From: Candidatus Heimdallarchaeota archaeon | Lineage (GTDB): Archaea; Asgardarchaeota; Heimdallarchaeia; Heimdallarchaeales; Heimdallarchaeaceae | Direction: 5' to 3' | DNA length: 5,509 nt | Assembly: GCA_030603505.1 (NCBI GenBank) | Contig: JAUVXQ010000092.1 | Coordinates: 1 to 5,509 of the forward strand | Shown here: in pieces, positions 1 through 5,251 of the stretch | Layout: every line of letters starts with the position of its first letter | How positions within the stretch are numbered: position 1 is the stretch's first letter | Position numbers and translations under genes: made by a program | The notes under the pieces: model-generated | What the model saw: only the letters and a program-made list of their open reading frames with translations | Told to the model about the DNA's origin: nothing | Database searches by the model: none

Positions 1-1
1 G

Positions 2-109
2 ATAGAAACCTCTGTTTTGCCTAATTTTCTACGTACTTTCTGTTTTAAAGATGATTTGGTCATGCTGGTCATTGGGTCTCGCTATTGTGCAAATACTATA
101 AATGTTTAA
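2..109 (+). other. Open frame running in from the left edge, possible tail of an upstream gene
   Basis: One plus-strand frame is open from base 2 to a TAA at 107-109, giving about 35 codons. The other two plus frames hit stops early (TAA at 22-24, TAG at 3-5). The translated piece is rich in hydrophobic and Cys residues and shows no motif I recognise. It could be the C-terminus of a gene lying mostly outside the window, or a chance open frame. The 9-base repeat at 57-72 lies inside it. The length is too small to support a coding call. Confidence 0.15.
72..103 (+). promoter_or_regulatory. Possible promoter of the NUDIX-dehydratase operon
   Basis: The run ACTATAAATG lies about 100 bases before the NUDIX start codon. 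Read as a bacterial promoter, TTGGGT (72-77) and TACTAT (94-99) are separated by 16 bases, a fair but imperfect sigma-70-type pair. Read as an archaeal promoter, TATAAAT (97-103) preceded by A-rich sequence could be a TATA box. Either reading puts the transcript start near 105-130 and leaves a leader of about 75-100 bases. AT-rich DNA produces such matches by chance, so this is tentative. Confidence 0.3.
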
Positions 110-162
110 GAATGTTATGTCACCAAACTCATTAGTGTACAGACTCGTTCATTCAATTTGTA

Positions 163-180
163 ATGGGTTTTATTTCCCAT
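163..180 (+). promoter_or_regulatory. Small hairpin just before the NUDIX ribosome binding site
   Basis: ATGGG (163-167) can pair with CCCAT (176-180) around an eight-base T-rich loop. The stem is only 5 bp and ends seven bases before the Shine-Dalgarno AGAGGAGA. It is not followed by a T-run, so it does not look like a terminator. It might affect access to the ribosome binding site or be a short operator; chance is also possible. Confidence 0.25.
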
Positions 181-186
181 ATTTGT

Positions 187-194
187 AGAGGAGA
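187..194 (+). promoter_or_regulatory. Shine-Dalgarno of the NUDIX gene
   Basis: AGAGGAGA is a strong match to the 16S rRNA 3' end. It lies eight bases before the ATG at 203 and fixes that start. Confidence 0.8.
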
Positions 195-202
195 AAAAAA
201 GC

Positions 203-706
203 ATGCTATCTAAACAAAAGATTCTCAATGTTGTTGTTTCTGGTATCAATAATGAAGACAAATGGTTACTGATTAAGCGCAAAAAAGGGGATTACCAAGA
301 TAAATGGGCACTTGTTGGGGGGAAAATGGAATTTGGTGAAACAATTAAACAAGCTATACTGCGAGAAATTAGAGAAGAGACAGGATTAAACGTCGTTTGG
401 GGAGGAGTAAAAGCTATAATTAATGAAAGATTACTAGAGAAAGAAACAGAACACCAAATGAAACATTTTCTAATAATATTATGCTACACTGTTGCTGAAA
501 CTGAAAACGTAAAAGCGACAGATGAGGGGATATTACAGTGGTTTAGTTTAGATGAGATTATAAAAATGGAAGATCAAATAATTCCTTCTGATTTTTATAT
601 GATAACAGAGTTGCTAATAACGAAAAACATGGAAGGAATTATTGAAATTGATTTGGAACAAGAAGAAGAAAATCTAGAATTAACTAAACTAAGTATATAT
701 GAATAA
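203..706 (+). CDS. NUDIX hydrolase
   Basis: This 167-residue protein hydrolyses a nucleoside diphosphate linked to another group; such cytosolic enzymes clean up damaged nucleotides or control metabolite levels. The NUDIX box is a perfect fit to GX5EX7REUXEEXGU at residues 40-62: G40, E46, R54, E55, I56, E58, E59, G61, L62. E55, E58 and E59 are the expected metal ligands. Strands before it (residues 8-38, with LLIKRKKG and KWALVGGK) and the later segment [13 protein letters not shown] are typical of the fold. The tail beyond about residue 145 is acidic (EQEEE) and not part of the core. The ATG at 203 follows a strong Shine-Dalgarno. The gene sits 14 bases ahead of a PLP dehydratase gene and is probably co-transcribed with it. 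The box gives the fold but not the substrate, so MutT-, ADP-ribose- or other specificity cannot be chosen. Confidence 0.95.
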   Translation: MLSKQKILNVVVSGINNEDKWLLIKRKKGDYQDKWALVGGKMEFGETIKQAILREIREETGLNVVWGGVKAIINERLLEKETEHQMKHFLIILCYTVAETENVKATDEGILQWFSLDEIIKMEDQIIPSDFYMITELLITKNMEGIIEIDLEQEEENLELTKLSIYE

Positions 707-710
707 AGGT
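705..710 (+). promoter_or_regulatory. Shine-Dalgarno overlapping the NUDIX stop codon
   Basis: AAAGGT begins inside the TAA stop at 704-706 and lies ten bases before the TTG at 721. Ribosomes ending the NUDIX gene would be placed on this site, so coupled translation is likely. It supports TTG as the start, because ATG codons at 711 and 714 are in another frame and the dehydratase frame has a stop (TGA, 715-717) just upstream. Confidence 0.6.
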
Positions 711-720
711 ATGATGAAAA

Positions 721-1677
721 TTGGACGTAAGGAAAGAAGTTTTAGACGCAGAAAAGCGTATAAGAGACTATATAAGAGAAACTCCAATCGAATATTCCCC
801 TTTTCTAAGTAAAAAGGGGGAAGGAAAAGTTTTTCTTAAACTGGAAAATTTTCAGATAACAAGCTCATTTAAATTGCGTGGAGCGTTAAACAAACTTCTA
901 TTTTTTAAGGAACAAGACATTAAAGAAGGTTTTATCACTGCTTCAACAGGTAACCACGGAACTGCATTTGCTTATTCATTAGAAAAACTTGGATTGTTTG
1001 GGTCTATCTATTTACCTAAGACTACTTCACCTGCTAAACTAGAAGCTCTACGGGATTATAATGTGGAACTAAAATATTATGGAACCGATTGTATTGATAC
1101 TGAAGATTATGCTAAAAAAGTAGCAGTAAAAGAAAATAAGCATTATATTTCTCCCTACAACGACCCACAAATCATTGGTGGTCAGGGAACAATAGGAGTA
1201 GAACTCGAGAGACAATTTGATGTCTTAGATTCTGTTTTTGTTCCTATAGGTGGAGGAGGGTTGATCTCTGGTGTTGGAGGATATCTTAAATCTATTAATC
1301 CTGATATTGAAATCGTTGGATGTCAACCAATAAACTCTCCTGCTATGTATGAATCTTTGAGAAAAGGGCGAGTCATTGATATAGAATCAAAATCTACTCT
1401 CTCTGATGGCACTGCAGGGGGTATAGAAAAAGATTCAGTAACTTTTGATATATGCAAGCAGAGTGTTGATAATTTTGAACTTGTTTCAGAAGAAGAGATT
1501 AAAAGAGCTATACGTCTGGTTTTTGAAAAACACTTTATGATTGTTGAAGGAGCTGCAGCACTTTCTGTTGCCTCATTCATCAAAAGAGAAGAACAGTATT
1601 CAGAACAAAATGTAGTTTTAATAGTTAGTGGAGCTAAAATAAGCTTGGATGTAATGAAAAAAGTTTTTTGTAAATAG
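721..1677 (+). CDS. Threonine/serine dehydratase-like PLP enzyme (fold type II)
   Basis: This 318-residue cytosolic enzyme probably removes water and ammonia from L-threonine, L-serine or a related hydroxy-amino acid to give a 2-keto acid. Lys51 in SSFKLRGA (48-55) is the expected Schiff-base lysine. ASTGNHG (73-79) is the substrate loop, GGGGL (176-180) cradles the PLP phosphate, and VSGAKI (302-307) supplies the Ser303 expected to contact the PLP ring nitrogen. SPYNDP...GGQGTIGVEL (143-161) is typical of the group. There is no C-terminal ACT domain, so it is the short, catabolic-type form and not the isoleucine-regulated one. The start is TTG: a stop lies two codons upstream and no in-frame ATG is near. 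Two differences from well-known members are Thr75, where dehydratases such as TdcB have Ala and serine racemases have Ser, and SGAK instead of SGGN. Hydroxyaspartate dehydratase, serine racemase or the EutB-like group are alternatives. Confidence 0.88.
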   Translation: MDVRKEVLDAEKRIRDYIRETPIEYSPFLSKKGEGKVFLKLENFQITSSFKLRGALNKLLFFKEQDIKEGFITASTGNHGTAFAYSLEKLGLFGSIYLPKTTSPAKLEALRDYNVELKYYGTDCIDTEDYAKKVAVKENKHYISPYNDPQIIGGQGTIGVELERQFDVLDSVFVPIGGGGLISGVGGYLKSINPDIEIVGCQPINSPAMYESLRKGRVIDIESKSTLSDGTAGGIEKDSVTFDICKQSVDNFELVSEEEIKRAIRLVFEKHFMIVEGAAALSVASFIKREEQYSEQNVVLIVSGAKISLDVMKKVFCK

Positions 1678-1701
1678 ACTTAGATATTTTCAAATAGTTT
1701 G

Positions 1702-1714
1702 TGAATTAAGTTCA
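1702..1714. repeat. Imperfect 13-base palindrome between the two PLP genes
   Basis: TGAATTAAGTTCA has matching TGAA/TTCA arms around five bases. It lies about 90 bases before the cysteine-synthase-like gene and could be an operator half-site pair. The arms are only four bases long, so chance is likely. Confidence 0.15.
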
Positions 1715-1749
1715 TGGACTACACCACCTAAAGGGAGATAATTTCTACT

Positions 1750-1776
1750 ATGTTCAGTAAAACATATTTAATGTAA
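1750..1776 (+). other. Eight-codon open frame ahead of the cysteine-synthase-like gene
   Basis: An ATG at 1750 opens an eight-codon frame (MFSKTYLM) ending at TAA 1774-1776. AAGGGAG (1731-1737) lies 12 bases before this ATG, which is a long but possible spacing. The frame ends 16 bases before the ATG at 1793, so it might act as a leader frame. It holds no run of a regulatory amino acid and no attenuator hairpin was seen. Chance is more likely. Confidence 0.15.
1763..1770 (+). promoter_or_regulatory. TATA-like element close to the start of the cysteine-synthase-like gene
   Basis: CATATTTA is centred about 26 bases before the ATG at 1793. If the host is an archaeon, this is the spacing of a TATA box to a transcript start at or next to the ATG, that is, a leaderless messenger. 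This would explain the lack of a Shine-Dalgarno. In a bacterium, the same bases would be a poor -10 element. The call depends on the host domain, which is not settled. Confidence 0.25.
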
Positions 1777-1792
1777 AGATAACGATAGACAA

Positions 1793-2707
1793 ATGAAAGC
1801 TATAGAAAATATGCTAGAATTAATTGGTAACACACCTTTGTTGAGATTACAAAAAATATTTCCTGATTCCAAAATTTTTGGAAAGTGTGAATTTATGAAT
1901 CCGTTAAGTTTGAAGGATCGACCAATTTTACAGATCTTTAAAGATGCAGAAGACGCAAGTAAGTTGAAACCTGGTGATACAGTAATTGAATGTACAAGTG
2001 GTAACACAGGAATGGCTGTTGCTTTCATTTCAATCATTAAAGGTTATCATGCAGTTTTAGTGATGTCTGAAATCCAAAGTATTGAAAGACGTCAGATTCT
2101 GAGAGCGTTAGGAGCTGAGCTGATTCTTACTCCTGCTGAACTTGGAACAGAAGGAGCAAGACGAAAACTAAAAGAGATACTCAAAGAACATCCCGATTAT
2201 TTCTATGTTGGACAACATATTAATTCCTCCAACTTAAAGGCTCATTATTTGACTACAGGACCAGAAATATGGGTAGATACTGAAGGCAAAATAGATATTT
2301 TAATTGCTGGATTAGGTACTGGTGGAACAATATGTGGTGCAGGGAAGTATTTAAAAGAAAAAAACCCCAATATTCGTCTTCTAGCTGTTGAACCTTTTGA
2401 ATCACCTTATATTTCGAAGGGAATCTTTCGTCCTCACAAGATTATGGGTACCGCACCTGGCTTTTTTCCAAAAATACTAGATGTAGAAATAATTGATGAA
2501 ATTGTTTTAATAAAACAAGAAGATGCCTTTCAGATGTGTAGAGATATTGCAAAAAGAGAAGGATTATTAGTAGGTATTAGTTCTGGAGCTGTTTGCAAAG
2601 CTGCAGAAAAGATTCTTCAACACGCAGAGAATAAGGACAAAATTATCGTTGTTGTGTTAGCTGATACTGGACAGCGTTATTTAAGCGTTGAAGGATTGTT
2701 TGATTAA
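1793..2707 (+). CDS. Cysteine synthase-family PLP enzyme (fold type II, beta-substitution)
   Basis: This 304-residue protein is close to the usual length of O-acetylserine sulfhydrylases, which swap the activated hydroxyl of serine for sulfide or another nucleophile. Family signs in order are IGNTPLLRL (11-19), the PLP lysine Lys41 in SLKDR (39-43), TSGNTG (68-73), TTGPEIW (154-160), the phosphate loop GTGGT (175-179), HKIMGTAPGFFP (215-226), GISSGA (261-266) and ADTGQRYLS (290-298). There are no added CBS domains. The ATG at 1793 puts the expected ten or so residues before GNTP, and a stop (TAA, 1769-1771) closes the frame upstream. No Shine-Dalgarno precedes it. Residues 217-223 read IMGTAPG where CysK has IQGIGAG, Leu38 replaces the usual small residue before Ser, and Pro44 follows KDR. 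The acceptor and donor substrates may therefore differ from classical CysK/CysM, so no gene symbol is given. Diaminopropionate- or cystathionine-forming relatives are alternatives. Confidence 0.88.
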   Translation: MKAIENMLELIGNTPLLRLQKIFPDSKIFGKCEFMNPLSLKDRPILQIFKDAEDASKLKPGDTVIECTSGNTGMAVAFISIIKGYHAVLVMSEIQSIERRQILRALGAELILTPAELGTEGARRKLKEILKEHPDYFYVGQHINSSNLKAHYLTTGPEIWVDTEGKIDILIAGLGTGGTICGAGKYLKEKNPNIRLLAVEPFESPYISKGIFRPHKIMGTAPGFFPKILDVEIIDEIVLIKQEDAFQMCRDIAKREGLLVGISSGAVCKAAEKILQHAENKDKIIVVVLADTGQRYLSVEGLFD

Positions 2708-2912
2708 TCCTCTTTATTATAATTGGTTCATTTCATATCTTTGATATTCAGACTAATTTCTTCTTCGAAACCTTTCTGATTAAGTTTGATTTTGAAACCT
2801 GATATAAACTAATAAGTCATTCACACTTATTGATATTTCATTTTCAACAATTTTCTGGAATATTCAATTGTATTAACTTTGTATTACACGTTTTTAATAG
2901 ATACAAGTATTA

Positions 2913-3122
2913 TTGTTGGATGTGGAGTTCCTTAACTATTTTGATGTTCGAAGCGAAGAAATTGAAAACAAAGATGTCAGAAACTACTTAAAAAAACTCT
3001 ATCAAGAAATTAGCGCACCAAAAGGAAAGGTTTCCTCTTGGCAGATACTTTCTCATCCAGACGAAGGCATGAAGCGGATTTCAGCAATATACGATGTAGA
3101 AGGAATAAAAAATCTGAAATAA
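2913..3122 (+). pseudogene. Short hypothetical frame, possible remnant with an M48-peptidase-like tail
   Basis: I do not recognise this 69-residue product with confidence. The frame opens after TAG at 2898-2900 and its first usable start is TTG at 2913 (a second TTG follows at once). No Shine-Dalgarno precedes it, and its only internal Met is at residue 53. The composition is charged and mostly helical (EEIENKDVRNYLKKLYQEI at 16-34), so it looks protein-like and not random. The last third, WQILSHPDEGMKRISAI (43-59), resembles the S-x-HP-x(4)-RI segment found near the C-terminus of M48-type zinc peptidases, but the HEXXH catalytic helix and membrane segments of that family are absent. A broken gene that kept only its C-terminal end fits best; a small intact gene of unknown role is also possible. 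It ends 155 bases before uvrB. Confidence 0.35.
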
Positions 3123-3146
3123 AATTGTATTTTTAGCTTTAGCATT

Positions 3147-3166
3147 ATGTCTAACAACATTTTTTT
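3147..3166 (+). terminator. Weak terminator-like T-run after the short frame
   Basis: ATGT (3147-3150) and ACAT (3157-3160) could form a four-bp stem directly followed by a run of seven T (3160-3166). The stem is too weak for a good bacterial terminator; an archaeal terminator would need only the T-run. It would close the upstream unit before uvrB. Confidence 0.25.
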
Positions 3167-3202
3167 GTAAATCATTAAAACAACTTTAAATTGAGGATAA
3201 AT

Positions 3203-3225
3203 TTTCACTTCTTTTTAAGGTGAAA
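3203..3225. promoter_or_regulatory. Inverted repeat upstream of uvrB, possible operator or leader hairpin
   Basis: TTTCACTT (3203-3210) can pair with AAGGTGAAA bases 3218-3225 around the seven-base loop CTTTTTA, giving eight pairs of which one is a G-T wobble. It lies 52 bases before the uvrB start codon and has no following T-run, so it is not a normal terminator. It does not match the known LexA boxes (CTG-N10-CAG or GAAC-N4-GTTC). It is the best inverted repeat I found in the window and may be a binding site for a regulator of uvrBC or a structure in its leader. Confidence 0.35.
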
Positions 3226-3263
3226 TCATTCTGTTGAATAAGTAGACTTTTCAATCAGAAAGA

Positions 3264-3270
3264 GAGGTGA
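3264..3270 (+). promoter_or_regulatory. Shine-Dalgarno of uvrB
   Basis: GAGGTGA is a strong match to the 16S rRNA 3' end and lies seven bases before the ATG at 3278. It selects this ATG over the out-of-frame ATG at 3273. Confidence 0.8.
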
Positions 3271-3277
3271 AAATGAG

Positions 3278-5251
3278 ATGCCACTTAAAGTAGAAACATC
3301 AATGAAACCCAAAGGAGACCAACCTAAAGCAATAAGTCAGTTAGTGGAGGGTGTAAAGAAAGGTGCGAAACTTCAAACACTGATGGGAGTGACAGGATCA
3401 GGAAAAACAGCTACAATGTCATGGGTTATTGAACGCCTTGATCTTCCTACTCTTGTTATTGCTCCAAATAAGACTCTTGTGGCTCAGCTTTATGGTGAAT
3501 TTAAAACATTCTTCCCTTCTGCTCGCGTGGAATATTTCGTTTCATTTTATGATTATTATCAACCTGAAGCATATCTTCCCTCTAAGGATCTCTATATTGA
3601 GAAAGATGCCGATATCAATAAAGAAATTGAACGCTTACGCCACTCAACACTTGAGGCTTTAGCCACCAGAGAAGATGTAATAGTTTGTGCTACCGTTTCT
3701 TGTATTTATGGCACAGGTAATCCTGAACTTTATCGGCTTAAAAAAATCTCTTTGGCTGTTGGGGCTCCTTTTGATCGTAAGAATTTAATGATGCAACTTG
3801 TTTTGAATCAATATCAACGGAATGATATTAATCTGGTTAGAAAGAGTTTTCGCGTGCGTGGGGATTCGATTGATATCTTTCCAATGTATGGTGATCATGT
3901 ATACCGAATAGAGTTCTTTGGAGATGAAGTTGAACGCCTAACATCTCGTGATCCCATAACTAATGAGAAAGTTAGGGATTTAAGGTATCTAGACCTATAC
4001 CCAGGCACGCACTTTTTAACAAGTGAAGTATGGTTTGATGATGCTTTAGAAGCTATAAAAATTGAACTGGATATGCGCTTAGCTGAACTAGAAAAAGAAG
4101 GAAAAATTGTCGAAGCCCATAGATTAAGACAACGAACACTTCATGACTTAGAACTATTAAAGGAAACACACGGGTGTCCAGGAATCGAGAATTACTCCCG
4201 ACATTTTGATATGCGGAAGAAAGGTGAAAACCCCTTTACTCTCTTAAATCACTTTCCTGAAGACTTTCTTCTAGTTATTGATGAATCGCATCTTACAATT
4301 CCCCAAATAAGAGGAATGTTTAAGGGAGATTATGCTAGAAAGAAGAATCTCATAGAGCATGGTTTTAGACTCCCTTCAGCTTTTGATAATCGTCCTCTTA
4401 AATTTGAAGAATTTGAGAAATATATCAATAAGACTGTTTTTACCAGTGCAACACCTGGTCCATATGAGGAGAAAAACTCATCCCAAATTGTTGAACAAAT
4501 CATACGTCCAACAGGATTAATTGATCCTAGTATTGAAGTTAGAGCGACTGAAGGGCAGATTGTAGATCTTATTTCAGAGATAAATCAAAGAATATCCAAT
4601 AAGGAGCGTGTTTTAGTTACAACTTTATCAAAGAGTATGGCTGAAGAATTATCAGGATACCTTATAGATATGGGAATAAAATCTGTTTATTTACACCATG
4701 AAGTTAACACATTAGAGCGAATAAACATACTTAAAGATTTGAGAACGGGTAAATATGATGTTGTAGTAGGAATAAATCTTCTTAGAGAGGGATTAGATTT
4801 ACCTGAAGTAAGTTTGGTTGCTATCCTTGATGCAGATAAAGAGGGTTTCTTGCGCTCTAAAACATCACTCATTCAATTGATGGGACGAGCTAGTCGTAAT
4901 ATTCATGGTTGTGTGTTACTTTATGCTGACAGAGTGACTGATTCAATGAAATATGCTATTGTTGAAAATAATAGAAGAAGACAGATACAACTTGATTTTA
5001 ACCGAAAATACGATATTAAACCAAAAACTGTCACAAGCGAGATTAAGTCAATAGTTGACGCCTTAATGCAAGTTCCACAGGATGATGAAACGATAAAACT
5101 TCCTAAGGAAATGTCAGACTCTGATATACCATTTGTTATAGACGATTTAAAACACAAAATGGCGGAAGCAGCTGCTGAACTGAACTTTGAACAGGCTGCT
5201 ATTTATCGCGATAAAATACTAGAACTTGAAAAGATGGGGTCTAATTTATGA
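3278..5251 (+). CDS. uvrB: UvrB, excinuclease ABC subunit B
   Basis: UvrB is the damage-verifying, helicase-like ATPase of nucleotide excision repair. It is loaded on DNA by UvrA and then recruits UvrC. The 657 residues match the family length. Visible parts are GDQPKAI (13-19), Walker A GVTGSGKT with Lys43 (37-44), the beta-hairpin that clamps one DNA strand starting at YDYYQPEAY (91-99), the Walker B box DESH (335-338), SATPGPYE (390-397), GINLLREGLDLPE (498-510) and the arginine-finger motif GRASR (536-540). The UVR domain at about 621-651, a helical hairpin that binds the matching domain of UvrC, ends the protein. The start at ATG 3278 gives the standard N-terminus. Two mild variations are Phe90, where the hairpin base usually reads Tyr-Tyr-Asp-Tyr-Tyr, and QLMGRASR for the common QTIGRAAR. 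The gene overlaps uvrC by four bases. Confidence 0.98.
   Translation: MPLKVETSMKPKGDQPKAISQLVEGVKKGAKLQTLMGVTGSGKTATMSWVIERLDLPTLVIAPNKTLVAQLYGEFKTFFPSARVEYFVSFYDYYQPEAYLPSKDLYIEKDADINKEIERLRHSTLEALATREDVIVCATVSCIYGTGNPELYRLKKISLAVGAPFDRKNLMMQLVLNQYQRNDINLVRKSFRVRGDSIDIFPMYGDHVYRIEFFGDEVERLTSRDPITNEKVRDLRYLDLYPGTHFLTSEVWFDDALEAIKIELDMRLAELEKEGKIVEAHRLRQRTLHDLELLKETHGCPGIENYSRHFDMRKKGENPFTLLNHFPEDFLLVIDESHLTIPQIRGMFKGDYARKKNLIEHGFRLPSAFDNRPLKFEEFEKYINKTVFTSATPGPYEEKNSSQIVEQIIRPTGLIDPSIEVRATEGQIVDLISEINQRISNKERVLVTTLSKSMAEELSGYLIDMGIKSVYLHHEVNTLERINILKDLRTGKYDVVVGINLLREGLDLPEVSLVAILDADKEGFLRSKTSLIQLMGRASRNIHGCVLLYADRVTDSMKYAIVENNRRRQIQLDFNRKYDIKPKTVTSEIKSIVDALMQVPQDDETIKLPKEMSDSDIPFVIDDLKHKMAEAAAELNFEQAAIYRDKILELEKMGSNL

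Larger units (their letters stand above)
2708..3277. other. AT-rich interval with no firm gene
   Basis: These 570 bases separate the amino-acid enzyme gene from uvrB. Stops are frequent in all frames except the 69-codon frame at 2913-3122 and a 27-codon minus-strand scrap (2728-2808). I see no tRNA, no clear rho-independent terminator after the upstream gene, and no insertion-sequence ends. The short repeats present (TTGATATT at 2741 and 2830, GAAACCT at 2767 and 2793, AATAAG/CTTATT at 2811-2831) are of a size expected in AT-rich DNA. The interval may be a decayed region together with the uvrB promoter region. Confidence 0.6.

Noticed and set aside
1323..1583. Minus-strand open frame of 86 codons
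   Set aside because: It lies inside the dehydratase gene, which has all its family motifs; the minus-strand product has no recognisable motif and is a shadow frame.
1768..2037. Minus-strand open frame of 89 codons
   Set aside because: It overlaps the start of the cysteine-synthase-like gene and has no ribosome binding site or known motif.
2728..2808. Minus-strand scrap of 27 codons with protein-like composition (GFKIKLNQKGFEEEI)
   Set aside because: It is closed by stops at both ends, has no start codon before its end except a late Met, and matches nothing I know. It could be a decayed fragment but cannot be supported.
2811..2831. AATAAG/CTTATT inverted repeat as a terminator after the cysteine-synthase-like gene
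   Set aside because: The stem is six A-T-rich pairs with a nine-base loop and no T-run after it, and it lies more than 100 bases after the stop codon.
2741..2837. Short direct repeats TTGATATT and GAAACCT as a repeat array
   Set aside because: There are only two copies of each, with irregular spacing, in very AT-rich DNA; this is not a CRISPR or iteron pattern.
3203..3225. LexA/SOS operator before uvrB
   Set aside because: Neither CTG-N10-CAG nor GAAC-N4-GTTC is present in the uvrB leader; only the unrelated inverted repeat was found.
3429..3662. Plus-strand frame of 77 codons rich in Leu and Ile
   Set aside because: It looks like a membrane protein but is an alternate frame of uvrB; the hydrophobic run comes from AT-rich codons read out of frame.
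4687..5157. Two minus-strand frames within the end of uvrB
   Set aside because: Both are antisense to intact helicase and linker coding sequence and show no features of their own.
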